This document shows, piece after piece, positions 1 through 9,010 of a DNA stretch of 64,000 nucleotides. The DNA comes from Fibrobacter sp. UWR3 (GTDB lineage: Bacteria > Fibrobacterota > Fibrobacteria > Fibrobacterales > Fibrobacteraceae). The notes below the pieces were generated by a model. It made no database searches. It saw only the letters and a list, made by a program, of their open reading frames with translations, and was not told the origin of the DNA. How positions within the stretch are numbered: position 1 is the first letter of the stretch; each line of letters opens with the position of its first letter. The DNA lies in contig NZ_FRCW01000008.1 of the NCBI RefSeq assembly GCF_900143055.1, positions 1-64,000 of the forward strand, read 5' to 3'. A program made the position numbers and the translations under genes.

Positions 1-3
1 AAA

Positions 4-35
4 AGCAAATTTTTCCCATAAAAGAAAAATTTGCT
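4..35 (-). terminator. Intrinsic-type terminator of the Cys-repeat lipoprotein gene
   Basis: Perfect 12-bp inverted repeat (AGCAAATTTTTC at 4-15, its complement at 24-35, 8-nt loop). Read on the minus strand it follows the stop codon at 85-87 by about 50 nt and ends in a short T run. The stem is AT-rich, so it is weaker than a GC-rich terminator. Confidence 0.6.
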
Positions 36-84
36 ACAACGCCTTATAAATCAAAGGGTTACGAGAAATTTAGGTACCCAAATG

Positions 85-3000
85 TCATATAGGCCCTCTG
101 TTGCAAATCTGGTTGAGAGCAATGTCTGTGGAGGCGTCAACCCACTTACCATAGTCATTTACGACTTCTTTAGCTATAGAGCACTTGAAACTGTGGCTTT
201 CACCATCCTTGAGGGTTTCGCTCTTAATGTCTGCAATGTTTTTAGTATCACCTCTATCGGTATCGCAATAACCAAACTTGACGTTAAGGTACTCATTTTC
301 TTCAATTTCTAGCCAATCTGTGGAGGAAGAACTTGCGGGGATTCCTTCTGCGTTACCATTATTAAGACATTCATAGTATGCGTCACCGACTATAGCGGCA
401 TCTTTTTTTCGATTTCTCGTGCAAATTCCAAGCGTAGCGTCTTCATCCAAAACACTTGCTTTAACCCAAGAGTATCCGCCGGAATAGCCTCCAGAAATGT
501 AGTTACACTTGTATTTTTTCCCTTCGTAAACAGCTACTTCGGTTTGATTCTTCATCTTATCTTCATCGCACTTGCCATAGATATCCTCAAAGGTAAGTTC
601 ACGCCATTCATGGATATGGTTGCCCCAGTTGTCTGTATATTCAGAATTTTCTTCACAAACATATTCATAACCGGATTCAGTAACCACTTTTTCATTGACA
701 TTGCCATAATGGCAAGCTTTATCTAAATACGAGTCACGCCAATCAGTAGCGATCCATTTGTATTTGTTCTCGTTATCAAGGTAATCGCACTTATAAAATT
801 CGGAACCAGAAACTGCCTTGACTTCGCCCTTTTCCATCACGGTTTTTGTACATATTCCATATTCCTCGTCATAATCATCTTTCTTTCTCCATTTGGAGCC
901 ATCGCATACAAAGGTTGTTTTGCTCGTTGCCGTGGCAAGTTCCGCATTCTTGGTGTCGAGCAGCTTTTCTTTGCCTTCGTTTACAGTAGCGCTGCATTCA
1001 CCGAGGTAAAGCTTGGATTCCGGATTGTTGGCCTGTTCTTCCGGGGTTATGCCGTCCTGTTCAGAATATTCACCGGAAGAACCCGAAGAGCTCGGAGCAC
1101 TAGGCACTAGTCCAAGATTATCGCAAGAAGAAGCGGACAGATTACATTCCTCTTTGACGCACTCATACTCTTTAATTTCCCCGTCAAAGAACGCCGATCC
1201 CTTATCGCCTTCACTACGGCCCAAGCATACATTGTCCGTATATTGCCAGCCACAGTTTTTATCGTTGCATACACAAACGGCATTTTCATCAAGACCTTCA
1301 AAGCTATAGAAGAAGGTCGAATTAACTGCGTTTTCATCGCAATCTTTTTCCACCGTTGCAACACCTACAGCCCAAAGTGTTACAGGATACCAAACTTGTT
1401 CGTTTTCGATATATTCAAAGTAATGGAAATATCCCCCTTTGACATCAGACTTATATACCTTGCTGCTATAGCCAGACGGATCATTGAAATCCTTTGCGTC
1501 TTCGACTTTAAGCTTATAGGCTTCCACAAATCCATTCTGCAAAATCTTGTAATAGACGGCATCCGTACCACTCCAGACATTCGTTTCTGCAGTAGAGTCG
1601 CCATGCTGCATTTGGTTCCACTTGAAGAAGTTTGCGTCAATAAGCAAAGCGAGGTAGTCTACAAAGAACATGCTGTGTTCCTTGCCTGCGTAAGTCGTAT
1701 TGACGGCGGTGTTAAAGTTGCCGTTTTCGGCAAAGACATTGCGGAAAGCGTTATAGACCGGGTTAAAGCCCGGAGTCTTGTCCTTTTGGTCAATGAGGGC
1801 CATTACCCACACGATGCTGTTGAAGTTTTCGGCCAGGCCAATCTGATCGGGGGCATAATGTTCGAAAGACGGATATTCTTCGCTGTTTTCCAAATAAAGG
1901 GCGTGGGCAAGGTCCTTGTTTGCCTGCTCGTTTGCAACACCAAAACCGTTACCATCGTCAACCAACTTCTTTACGCGGGCAGCCTTGTAGTCGGTCAAGA
2001 AGTCGATGACAACCATATCGGACGCATCGGACAAGTCTGCATAGGCGTTGTAAATGACATCCGTTGCGTTCGAGCCAAATCCGCCAAAGGCGCCGAAAGC
2101 GTTGTTACTCAAGTTCAGCTTGACGCGGAGCTTCACAACCGGGGTCGTAAGGTTCGTGATGTCGAGATCCCCTTCGAGGCGTGCAACCTTGTATTCCACC
2201 GCCTTTTCGTTAGTTTCTTCGATTGTCACAAAGGATTTATTGACAGCGGCGAACAGGTCCTGCATAAACACCTTGCCGCTCGGGGCGAACTTTTCGTCAA
2301 GGTCCGTCACGGTAAGTTCTGCATTGTCGCCACCCTTGAGGTTCTTCCAGATTTCTTCGTAGATGTCATTGGTTTTTGTTTCCTTATTGGCCTGCACCGG
2401 GAAACGCACGACAACATGCTTCTTGTACACCTTGCCGAGATTCTCGTTCACGGGCGTGAACGGGATTTCCATCGTGGTTTCGGCTTCGCCGCAACGGATT
2501 GTCACGGTGATGATAGCCGTTTCGTCGTTGCGTTCCGTATTGACGATTTCGCATTTTTTGTCTTCAAGTTCAGCACTCAAGCTGCTGTAAGCATCGTTGA
2601 ACTTGCTGTCGATATCTTCGTCGAGTTTGCTAGAGGCGCTGCTCAAGTTCTGGATTGCCGCATCCACATCCTTCTGGCTCTTTGCGGAAGCTTCGCTTAT
2701 TGCTTCTTGAATGGACTTGTTGATTGCCTCAGTATCGACGCTTTCGCCATCATGACCGTTGGTGCCGTTGCTTCCGTCCTTGCCGTCGGTGCCGTTTATC
2801 CCGTTCTTGATTGTGCCGATGGTATCCCCATCGCATATAATCGCAAAGCCAGACTTGTCATCCAGTTCCTTTGATGTGCAACGGTACTGAATTGCTTCGT
2901 GGTCGTTCATGGCGACCCATTCGCCTTCAGAACACGCGTACATCGTGGCTTCGGACTTCACGAAGTTCAAGTTTCCTTCGGTTTTGTCGTTGCAATTATC

Positions 3001-3123
3001 CGGATCCAGCTTGCTGACAATACTATAGATGTCGTTGGATGCTGGGTCTTCGTTGCTACAGGATGTTGTACAAATAGCAAAAGCAGCACATAAAGCTGCA
3101 GTAGATAGGTGCTTGATATTCAC
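85..3123 (-). CDS. Large secreted lipoprotein with collagen-like stretch and Cys-pair repeats
   Basis: 1,012 aa. The N-terminus is a lipoprotein signal with lipobox TTSC at Cys22, so the product should be lipid-anchored. Around residues 102-127 lies a short collagen-like Gly-X-X stretch (NGTDGKDGSNGTNG), followed by an Ala/Ser-rich predicted coiled coil to about residue 190. The last 300 residues hold about six imperfect units of about 55 aa of the form C-x-G-x-(Y/F)-x-C-x-W-x-D-x-C, which look like paired-disulfide modules; a related unit follows the signal peptide. The start is GTG at 3121-3123 with AGGAG at 3131-3135, 7 nt away. I do not recognise an enzyme domain. It stands alone and divergent from the EamA transporter. 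A role in surface attachment is inference. Confidence 0.75.
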   Translation of the reverse strand: MNIKHLSTAALCAAFAICTTSCSNEDPASNDIYSIVSKLDPDNCNDKTEGNLNFVKSEATMYACSEGEWVAMNDHEAIQYRCTSKELDDKSGFAIICDGDTIGTIKNGINGTDGKDGSNGTNGHDGESVDTEAINKSIQEAISEASAKSQKDVDAAIQNLSSASSKLDEDIDSKFNDAYSSLSAELEDKKCEIVNTERNDETAIITVTIRCGEAETTMEIPFTPVNENLGKVYKKHVVVRFPVQANKETKTNDIYEEIWKNLKGGDNAELTVTDLDEKFAPSGKVFMQDLFAAVNKSFVTIEETNEKAVEYKVARLEGDLDITNLTTPVVKLRVKLNLSNNAFGAFGGFGSNATDVIYNAYADLSDASDMVVIDFLTDYKAARVKKLVDDGNGFGVANEQANKDLAHALYLENSEEYPSFEHYAPDQIGLAENFNSIVWVMALIDQKDKTPGFNPVYNAFRNVFAENGNFNTAVNTTYAGKEHSMFFVDYLALLIDANFFKWNQMQHGDSTAETNVWSGTDAVYYKILQNGFVEAYKLKVEDAKDFNDPSGYSSKVYKSDVKGGYFHYFEYIENEQVWYPVTLWAVGVATVEKDCDENAVNSTFFYSFEGLDENAVCVCNDKNCGWQYTDNVCLGRSEGDKGSAFFDGEIKEYECVKEECNLSASSCDNLGLVPSAPSSSGSSGEYSEQDGITPEEQANNPESKLYLGECSATVNEGKEKLLDTKNAELATATSKTTFVCDGSKWRKKDDYDEEYGICTKTVMEKGEVKAVSGSEFYKCDYLDNENKYKWIATDWRDSYLDKACHYGNVNEKVVTESGYEYVCEENSEYTDNWGNHIHEWRELTFEDIYGKCDEDKMKNQTEVAVYEGKKYKCNYISGGYSGGYSWVKASVLDEDATLGICTRNRKKDAAIVGDAYYECLNNGNAEGIPASSSSTDWLEIEENEYLNVKFGYCDTDRGDTKNIADIKSETLKDGESHSFKCSIAKEVVNDYGKWVDASTDIALNQICNRGPI

Positions 3124-3202
3124 CGAACATCTCCTTTTTTTTTAATTTTGACGGCAAAATTAGAAAATTTTGTTTACAATAGGGTTCTTTCTAGTATTTT
3201 GT

Positions 3203-4084
3203 ATGAAAAAAAACAACTTTGTAATGAAAGGCTTTGCCTTCGCCGCCCTTTCTGCCATTTGCTATGGCACGAACCCGCTGGGCGCATTGCATTTGTACGC
3301 TCAAAATTACTCGCCGGAGACGGTTCTCTTTTACCGTTTCTTCACGGCAGCACTTCTCCTTTTTGTGGTGATTCTTGCGAAGGGCTCGCACTTTAAAATT
3401 TCATTCCGCGAATTCGGAGCGCTTGTCGCGTTCGGATTCCTCTTTGCGGTGAGTTCGCTTACATATTATGCTTCGTTCAAGTACATGGACGCGGGGCTTG
3501 CTTCAACGCTATTGTTCCTTTATCCGCTAGAAGTCTCAGTGCTCATGGCAGTGTTCTTCAAGGAGAAAATCAAGACCTGGACCATCGTTTCGATTGCGGT
3601 CTCTATGGCTGGCGTGGCTCTCCTCTATCGCGGTGGTGATGGCGTGCCGCTCAGTACAGTGGGTCTTATGCTTGCTTTCGCCTCTTCGATTTCTTACGCG
3701 ATATACATGGTGATGGCGAACCGCATCAAACTGCAGATGGGCTCCGTGAAAATGACGTTCTACGCCATCTGTTTCTGCCTTGTGTTTTTATTGCTTTATT
3801 CGGTAACGCTCGGTTCGGGCCTCCCGCCGGTGTTTACGCAGGCAAGTTCGTGGGGGTGGGGATTCATGCTCGGGCTCGTGCCGACGGTGCTTTCGCTCAT
3901 ATTCATGGTGAAAGCGGTCAAGATTATCGGGTCTACGCCTACGGCGATTCTCGGGGCGCTTGAACCCGTGACTGCGGTAACGATAGGCGTGCTTGTCTTT
4001 GGGGAAGTCCTTACGGGCAGGCTCATCGCGGGCATTCTCCTGATTCTCGGGTCCACCGTGCTTATCGCCGCCAAGCGGAAATAA
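3203..4084 (+). CDS. EamA/DMT-family membrane transporter
   Basis: About 293 aa if translation begins at MKKNNFVMKG; an upstream in-frame ATG at 3170 would add 11 residues and cannot be excluded. The chain is almost wholly hydrophobic and fits the 10-helix, two-fold EamA design. The first EamA half carries YRFFTAALLL and the second half carries VPTVLSLIFMVKAVKIIGSTPTAILGALEPV, the usual loop and helix before the conserved Glu-Pro. Family members export or import small metabolites such as amino acids; the substrate cannot be read from sequence. It is divergent from the Cys-repeat lipoprotein, with only about 80 nt between the two starts. Confidence 0.85.
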   Translation: MKKNNFVMKGFAFAALSAICYGTNPLGALHLYAQNYSPETVLFYRFFTAALLLFVVILAKGSHFKISFREFGALVAFGFLFAVSSLTYYASFKYMDAGLASTLLFLYPLEVSVLMAVFFKEKIKTWTIVSIAVSMAGVALLYRGGDGVPLSTVGLMLAFASSISYAIYMVMANRIKLQMGSVKMTFYAICFCLVFLLLYSVTLGSGLPPVFTQASSWGWGFMLGLVPTVLSLIFMVKAVKIIGSTPTAILGALEPVTAVTIGVLVFGEVLTGRLIAGILLILGSTVLIAAKRK

Positions 4085-4127
4085 CCTGCCATCTGCCCTC
4101 TGCCAACTAATTACTATATTCACAGGC

Positions 4128-4394
4128 ATGCAGGCAATTTGTTCTAAATGCAATAAGGAATTCAACGACAAGGTGGGAATGTCCCCCTTGCAGAGCAACA
4201 TGGCTATTCGCGTGCGCAACAAGGTGGGCAACATCTGCCCCGAGTGTCGCGCCGAAATAAGCAAGACTCGCCGTGGGTGGTGGAAAATGTGGTTCTATGA
4301 CTTGAAGATAGGTTTTTACTGCTTCTGGTTCCTGGTTCCCGTGGTGCTCTTCTTTGCGGCGTTTACGGTGTTCCTTGCCTTGTATGTTCTTTAA
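4128..4394 (+). CDS. Small zinc-ribbon membrane protein, unknown function
   Basis: 88 aa. The N-terminal half has two Cys pairs, C5-x2-C8 and C37-x2-C40, the layout of a zinc ribbon. A basic patch (KTRRGWWK) comes next, and then one long hydrophobic segment (about residues 59-87) that should anchor the C-terminus in the membrane. The next gene begins 13 nt after the stop and may be cotranscribed. No precise family recognised. Confidence 0.65.
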   Translation: MQAICSKCNKEFNDKVGMSPLQSNMAIRVRNKVGNICPECRAEISKTRRGWWKMWFYDLKIGFYCFWFLVPVVLFFAAFTVFLALYVL

Positions 4395-4407
4395 AGGGGG
4401 GGCTATT

Positions 4408-5412
4408 TTGTCTAGGATTACGCTGGTTTGCTTGCCCTTGCTGGCTTTGCTTGCGGGCTGTGCTTCATCTGAGAAGGCGGTTTCTAAAAAGGATGCTTCT
4501 GCAGAAGGAACGAATGAAAATGCCGTTTTTGAGGATGCAGTTTCCGAAGAAGAACTTTTGACGAGATACCAGCGCGCAAGGCACATGCTCTGGCAGGTTT
4601 CGGATTCCAATTCCAGCGTTTACCTGCTGGGGAGCGTCCATTTTGCAGACTCCACGTTCTACCCGCTGGATTCGGCGATTACGAATGCTTTCGACCGCTC
4701 CGATGAGCTTGCGGTGGAACTCGATATGACCGATACTGCTGTGTTTATGGAAATTGCCCGTCAGTCGGAACTGCGGGGCAAACTGCCCGCGGGGCAGTCC
4801 TTGGCGCAGGTCTTGCCCAAGGATGTCAAGAAGCAACTCGATAGCGTCTGCGCTTCGTGGTATCTTGCCCCGGAAGTCCTCGATGGCTTCAAACCTTGGT
4901 CTGCGGCAATGACGCTCAGTTCCATTGCCATAATGCGGCTCGGTTTCGACCCGAATCTCGGGATAGATTTCTACTTCTTGCGTAGTGCGCAGGAATCCAA
5001 GAAGAAGGTTGTTTCTCTCGAGTCGGCTGCAGACCAGATTGCCGTGCTTGTGGGTGAGGGCCTCCCGGATTCGCTCGGCATTTACTACCTCAAGAGCACG
5101 TTAAGCCAACTGCAGGTGATGGATTCCTCCATCACGCTGATGATGGGTGCCTGGGTAAAGGGCGATGATTCGCTTTTCCGGGAAGCCATGTACATGGAAC
5201 CTGAAGGTAGCGCTACGGATTCCCTGCTGGAAGCGCAAATCGAGGATCTCGTCTACATTGCCCGCAACAGGACGATGGCGGATTCCGTTGCGGCCTTCCT
5301 TGCGCAGGACCGTAAAGTGTTTGTCGTAGTGGGGGCCGCTCACATGGCGGGGAAGGGCGATAACGTGCTCAAGCTCCTGCGCGACAAGGGCCTGACGGTA
5401 GTACAGCGCTAG
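4408..5412 (+). CDS. TraB/GumN (TIKI-like) family lipoprotein
   Basis: About 334 aa. I place the start at TTG 4408, preceded by a strong purine run (AAAGGGGGGG), because this gives a clean lipoprotein signal with lipobox LLAGC; an ATG at 4384 is an alternative. Two hallmark GxxH motifs of the family are present: LGSVHFADS near the N-terminus and VGAAHMAGKGD near the C-terminus. The family is related to the TIKI metalloproteases and to bacterial GumN and TraB proteins; a metal-dependent hydrolase fold is expected but activity is unproven for most bacterial members. Confidence 0.8.
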   Translation: MSRITLVCLPLLALLAGCASSEKAVSKKDASAEGTNENAVFEDAVSEEELLTRYQRARHMLWQVSDSNSSVYLLGSVHFADSTFYPLDSAITNAFDRSDELAVELDMTDTAVFMEIARQSELRGKLPAGQSLAQVLPKDVKKQLDSVCASWYLAPEVLDGFKPWSAAMTLSSIAIMRLGFDPNLGIDFYFLRSAQESKKKVVSLESAADQIAVLVGEGLPDSLGIYYLKSTLSQLQVMDSSITLMMGAWVKGDDSLFREAMYMEPEGSATDSLLEAQIEDLVYIARNRTMADSVAAFLAQDRKVFVVVGAAHMAGKGDNVLKLLRDKGLTVVQR

Positions 5413-5545
5413 TTTTGCGGCATCTTGCGCCGTTTTTGCCGTTGTCTATGGACAACTTGTAAAAGCAATTTTTGCTGAAGTCGCCCTTTTTGCGTGAAAA
5501 AAGAATAGATTTATAAAAAAGTTGGTTGTACAAGGAGTATGCGGG

Positions 5546-7282
5546 ATGTTTGAAGTTCCTTCCAAAGTTATTGCCGTCTTGTGCGGGCTCGCGGTATGCG
5601 CGTCTGCCGCGGTGGACCAGTGCAAGCCCATTGGCTGGGCGACCCGTTCGGGCCGTACGTCGACCCCCTTCGAGGTGACGGGAGGCGGTAACGCGACCCC
5701 CATTACGGTAACAACATTCGCCGACCTGCAAAAGTATGCGAAGGATTCCTCGCCGCGGGTCATCTACATTGACGGTACCCTCGGCAGCGGCTGGAGCGGC
5801 ACGACCGGCGACCGCCTGAACATCACCGGCTCCAACAAGACGATTATCGGCCTCAGGCCGGGTACGCTCCTGAAGGCTCCCATCCACATCAGCAAGGCAT
5901 CGAACATCATTGTCCGTAACATCGTCATCCAGGGCCCGGGCAGCAATGCCGACCAGGCGTGGGACAACCTCACCATCGAAAACGACGGCTCCAAGAACAT
6001 CTGGATTGACCACTGCGAATTCTGGGACGGCCAGGACGGCAACGCCGACGTGGTGAAGGGTGCAGACAACGTAACGTTTACGTGGTGCATCTTCGGCTAC
6101 AAGAAAAAGAGCACGCACAACCTCTCGAACCTCATCGGCAGTTCCGACAACGAGCCCGTGAGCGAAGGCAAGCTGAACGTGACCTACATGTTCAACTGGT
6201 GGAAAGCGGCGAACCAGCGCAAGCCGCGCTGCCGTTACGGCAACGTGCATGTGGTGAACAACCTCCTCACTGGCGATGCAAGCGTCACGGGCGGTACAGA
6301 CGTGCTGGGCGTTTCGGCGGGCCACATGTGCACGGTGCGTACCGAGCGTAACGTGTTCATCAACGAGGCTAACCCGATTTACACCGGGAACGCGAATGGC
6401 ACCGGCGTGAACGAGGTAATCGACAACATCTTTACGAACTGCTCGGGCAACACGAAGGGCACGGGAAAGTCGTTTACGCCGCCCTACGACTATACGGGCT
6501 TCATGCTGCCGGCAAGCGAGGTGGAAGCCGCCGTGAAGGCGAATGCGGGCGCGACACTCAAGAGCCCCACGGAATGCGACGCGAACTATGTGGAGCCGCC
6601 ACCCCCGACTCCCGACAGGCAGTACCAGGCGGACAAGGGCACGGCGACCAACAGCTTTATCGAAACTTCGAATGCAGGCTACCATGGCGATGCCTACGTG
6701 AACTTTGACAAGGGCGGAAGCGTGGTCGTGCCCGTGAAGGTCGACGTGGCGGGCGAATACAAGTTCGAAATCGATTTCGCTAACGGTTCTAGCGAGGACC
6801 GCAGCCTGGTGATTTCTTCTGCAATAGACACGGCGACGAGCGTGTTCGAGAAGACGGGCGCCTGGAGCACTTGGAAAACGCAGGAAGTCTCGCTCAAGCT
6901 TACGGCGGGCGAGAACAGCGTGAAGTTTGCGACGCTTGCCGAAAAGGATGGCCCGAATATCGACCAGTTCGACGTGACGCTCGTGAAGGAGATTGCCGCG
7001 CCGGATACCACGAAGAAGGATACGGCTGTCGGCGACACGAGCTCGGGCGATACCTCGAAGCCGGATGCGATTCCGCTGCTTTCGGGCTTGTCGCTCCAGC
7101 AGGGTGCATACAGCGTGAGTGTCTATGCGACTGACGGCAGGTTTATCCGCAAGGTGGAAAATGTCTCGCAGGCGATGCTCCGCGACACGCGTGAACTGAC
7201 CGCAGGTCTCCCCGCGGGCGTGTACCTGGTACGCGTTACCGCACCGGGCGTAAGCAGGAACTACTTTACCGCAGTGAAATAG
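5546..7282 (+). CDS. Secreted pectate lyase (PL1) with CBM35-like module and sorting-like tail
   Basis: 578 aa from ATG 5546, chosen because AAGGAG lies 8 nt upstream and a signal peptide ending near ASA follows at once. The catalytic right-handed beta-helix spans about residues 30-350 and shows the PL1 signatures WIDHCEFWDG (from W153) and RKPRCRYGNVHVVNNL (from R225), which carry the calcium-site Asp and the catalytic Arg region. After a Pro-rich linker, residues about 362-485 resemble a CBM35/CBM6-like sugar-binding module (start YQADKGTATNS, end GPNIDQFDVTLV). An Asp/Thr/Ser linker leads to a C-terminal domain of about 70 aa (YSVSVYATDGRFIRKV, LPAGVYLVRV) like type-A sorting domains. It should cleave polygalacturonate outside the cell. 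Confidence 0.9.
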   Translation: MFEVPSKVIAVLCGLAVCASAAVDQCKPIGWATRSGRTSTPFEVTGGGNATPITVTTFADLQKYAKDSSPRVIYIDGTLGSGWSGTTGDRLNITGSNKTIIGLRPGTLLKAPIHISKASNIIVRNIVIQGPGSNADQAWDNLTIENDGSKNIWIDHCEFWDGQDGNADVVKGADNVTFTWCIFGYKKKSTHNLSNLIGSSDNEPVSEGKLNVTYMFNWWKAANQRKPRCRYGNVHVVNNLLTGDASVTGGTDVLGVSAGHMCTVRTERNVFINEANPIYTGNANGTGVNEVIDNIFTNCSGNTKGTGKSFTPPYDYTGFMLPASEVEAAVKANAGATLKSPTECDANYVEPPPPTPDRQYQADKGTATNSFIETSNAGYHGDAYVNFDKGGSVVVPVKVDVAGEYKFEIDFANGSSEDRSLVISSAIDTATSVFEKTGAWSTWKTQEVSLKLTAGENSVKFATLAEKDGPNIDQFDVTLVKEIAAPDTTKKDTAVGDTSSGDTSKPDAIPLLSGLSLQQGAYSVSVYATDGRFIRKVENVSQAMLRDTRELTAGLPAGVYLVRVTAPGVSRNYFTAVK

Positions 7283-7325
7283 ACTCGAATGTAGATGCGA
7301 ATAGTTTCAGTATGCAAAAGAAACA

Positions 7326-7343
7326 GCCCCGAAATCTCGGGGC
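7326..7343 (+). terminator. Intrinsic terminator after pectate lyase
   Basis: GCCCCGA / TCGGGGC stem with loop AATC, followed by a short T-containing tail, about 45 nt past the pectate lyase stop. Confidence 0.7.
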
Positions 7344-7393
7344 CATTTTCATATCTTGCGCAGGGCTTGCGAAGTTTAACGCGCGCGGTTTAA

Positions 7394-7556
7394 AACGAGC
7401 GGTCGCTTCTGTGAGCAACAAAGCCCCTAGTATTAACTAGGGGCGGTTGCGACCTTTGGACACTTGCGCTTTAGCGCTTAGTGTACATGGCCACCTTTAG
7501 GTGGGAGCGAGTGAGGAACCGGAGGTTTCGCACCCGAGACGACGAACGAGCGGTCG
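7394..7556. repeat. Intergenic block flanked by 12-bp direct repeats, containing a hairpin
   Basis: AACGAGCGGTCG occurs at 7394-7405 and again at 7545-7556, just beyond the metK stop. Between them is a perfect inverted repeat (GCCCCTAG at 7423-7430, CTAGGGGC at 7437-7444) that could terminate metK on the minus strand. The 13-mer GACGAACGAGCGG at 7541-7553 recurs in reverse complement at 56,226-56,238, which suggests a dispersed intergenic element. Confidence 0.45.
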
Positions 7557-8747
7557 TTATATTTTTGCAGCTTTTTTCAACGCTGCGGCCTTGTCCGTCT
7601 TTTCCCACGTGAAGCGAGCACCCGTGCGGCCGAAGTGGCCGAGCGCGGCGGTCGCCACGTAGCCGGGCTTCCTCAGGTCGAGCATCTTCTCGATGCCGGC
7701 CGGGGAAAGGTCGAAGTTCTTCGCGACGATTTCTTCAATCTTGCGGTCGTCAATCTTGCCGGTACCGAAGGTGTTCACGAGCACGGACACGGGCTTGCTG
7801 TAACCGATGGCGTAGGCGAGCTGGACTTCGCAACGGTAGGCGAGGCCTGCAGCCACGATGTTCTTGGCTACGTAGCGGGCAGCGTATGCTGCGCTGCGGT
7901 CCACCTTGGAGGGGTCCTTGCCGCTGAATGCGCCACCGCCATGGCGGCCCATGCCGCCGTAGGTGTCCACGATAATCTTGCGTCCGGTGAGGCCGCAGTC
8001 GCCGTGCGGGCCGCCCACGACGAACTTGCCGGTCGGGTTCACGAGGTAGCGGGTATTCTTGTCGAGGAGCTTGGCCGGGATGACCTTCTTGATGAGCTTC
8101 TCGATGATTTCCTTTTCGATCACGGCGTGCTTGAGTTCCTTGCCCTTCACGAATTCGTCGTGCTGGGTAGAAATCACGACAGTGTCCACGCGCACGGGCT
8201 TGTCGTTTTCGTCGTATTCCACCGTCACCTGGGACTTGGCATCCGGACGGAGCCACTTGATGGCGCCGGATTCGCGGAGTTCCTGGATCTTTTCCATGAG
8301 CTTGTGGGCTAGGCTGATCGGGAGCGGCATCAGTTCCGGCGTCTCGTTCACGGCGTAACCGAACATCATGCCCTGGTCACCGGCGCCCTGCTTGTCATCC
8401 TTCTTGCCGTCGGCGGCCTTGGCATCCACGCCCTGGGCAATGTCGGGGGACTGCTTGTCCATCGCGACGAGCACGGCGCAGCCCTTGTAGTCGAACTGCA
8501 GGTCGGGGTTCACGTAGCCGATATTCTTGATGGTGTTGCGGGCGACTTCCTGGAAATCGACGTTCGCCTTGGTGGTGATTTCGCCGGAAATCACGACGAG
8601 GCCCGTGTTCACGAGCGTTTCGCAGGCCACGCGGCTCTTCGGGTCCTGTGCGAGGCAGGCGTCGAGGATGGAGTCGGAAATCTGGTCGGCGACCTTGTCG
8701 GGGTGGCCCTTGGACACAGATTCAGAGGTAAAAAGATAATGTGCCAT
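7557..8747 (-). CDS. metK: S-adenosylmethionine synthetase
   Basis: 396 aa, the usual length for MetK. It makes S-adenosylmethionine from methionine and ATP in the cytoplasm. The ATP-binding [12 protein letters not shown] (residues 14-25), the [12 protein letters not shown] motif and the phosphate-binding [22 protein letters not shown] segment are all intact, as is the ending typical of the family. ATG at 8745-8747 is preceded by AAAGGAG; the open frame runs 14 codons further upstream but has no ribosome site there. Single gene, divergent from the FISUMP lipoprotein; no SAM riboswitch was recognised upstream. Confidence 0.97.
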   Translation of the reverse strand: MAHYLFTSESVSKGHPDKVADQISDSILDACLAQDPKSRVACETLVNTGLVVISGEITTKANVDFQEVARNTIKNIGYVNPDLQFDYKGCAVLVAMDKQSPDIAQGVDAKAADGKKDDKQGAGDQGMMFGYAVNETPELMPLPISLAHKLMEKIQELRESGAIKWLRPDAKSQVTVEYDENDKPVRVDTVVISTQHDEFVKGKELKHAVIEKEIIEKLIKKVIPAKLLDKNTRYLVNPTGKFVVGGPHGDCGLTGRKIIVDTYGGMGRHGGGAFSGKDPSKVDRSAAYAARYVAKNIVAAGLAYRCEVQLAYAIGYSKPVSVLVNTFGTGKIDDRKIEEIVAKNFDLSPAGIEKMLDLRKPGYVATAALGHFGRTGARFTWEKTDKAAALKKAAKI

Positions 8748-8859
8748 TATGGCTCCTTTGTGCTTCCAGCACCGAAAAGAATGTCGCATTTTTGAGCATT
8801 CCCAAGCGCTGAAAAAACGTGTTCATTTTTATGCATAAATGTACAAAAACGCATAAGGT

Positions 8860-8888
8860 TTGACAACTCCGGACAGGCGGGGTAGGTT
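8860..8888 (+). promoter_or_regulatory. Candidate sigma-70-type promoter
   Basis: TTGACA at 8860-8865 and TAGGTT at 8883-8888 with a 17-nt spacer, pointing toward the FISUMP gene at 9011. Sequence match only. Confidence 0.5.
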
Positions 8889-8929
8889 CAATTTGTCGTC
8901 ATCTCTAGAATGTTTTTGGGCGGTTTATC

Positions 8930-8956
8930 GGCCTTTTGTGCAAAAGGGCCTTTTTT
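8930..8956 (+). terminator. Terminator-like hairpin in the leader of the FISUMP gene
   Basis: GGCCTTTT, loop GTGC, AAAAGGGCC (one bulged G) and six T residues. It sits between the candidate promoter at 8860 and the start codon at 9011, so it would end a transcript of about 60 nt unless read through. It could be an attenuator or the end of a small RNA. Confidence 0.5.
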
Positions 8957-9010
8957 GACGTTGTTGTGGAGTCTATTTTGTTACCTTTTTGAATAGGTCT
9001 GGGGTAACTC

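Noticed and set aside
1243-2874. 543-codon plus-strand open frame opposite the Cys-repeat lipoprotein
   Set aside because: The minus-strand frame has a signal peptide, lipobox and repeats; this one has no ribosome site or domain.
8748-8860. SAM riboswitch upstream of metK
   Set aside because: No SAM-I or SAM-II core could be traced in the sequence before the start.
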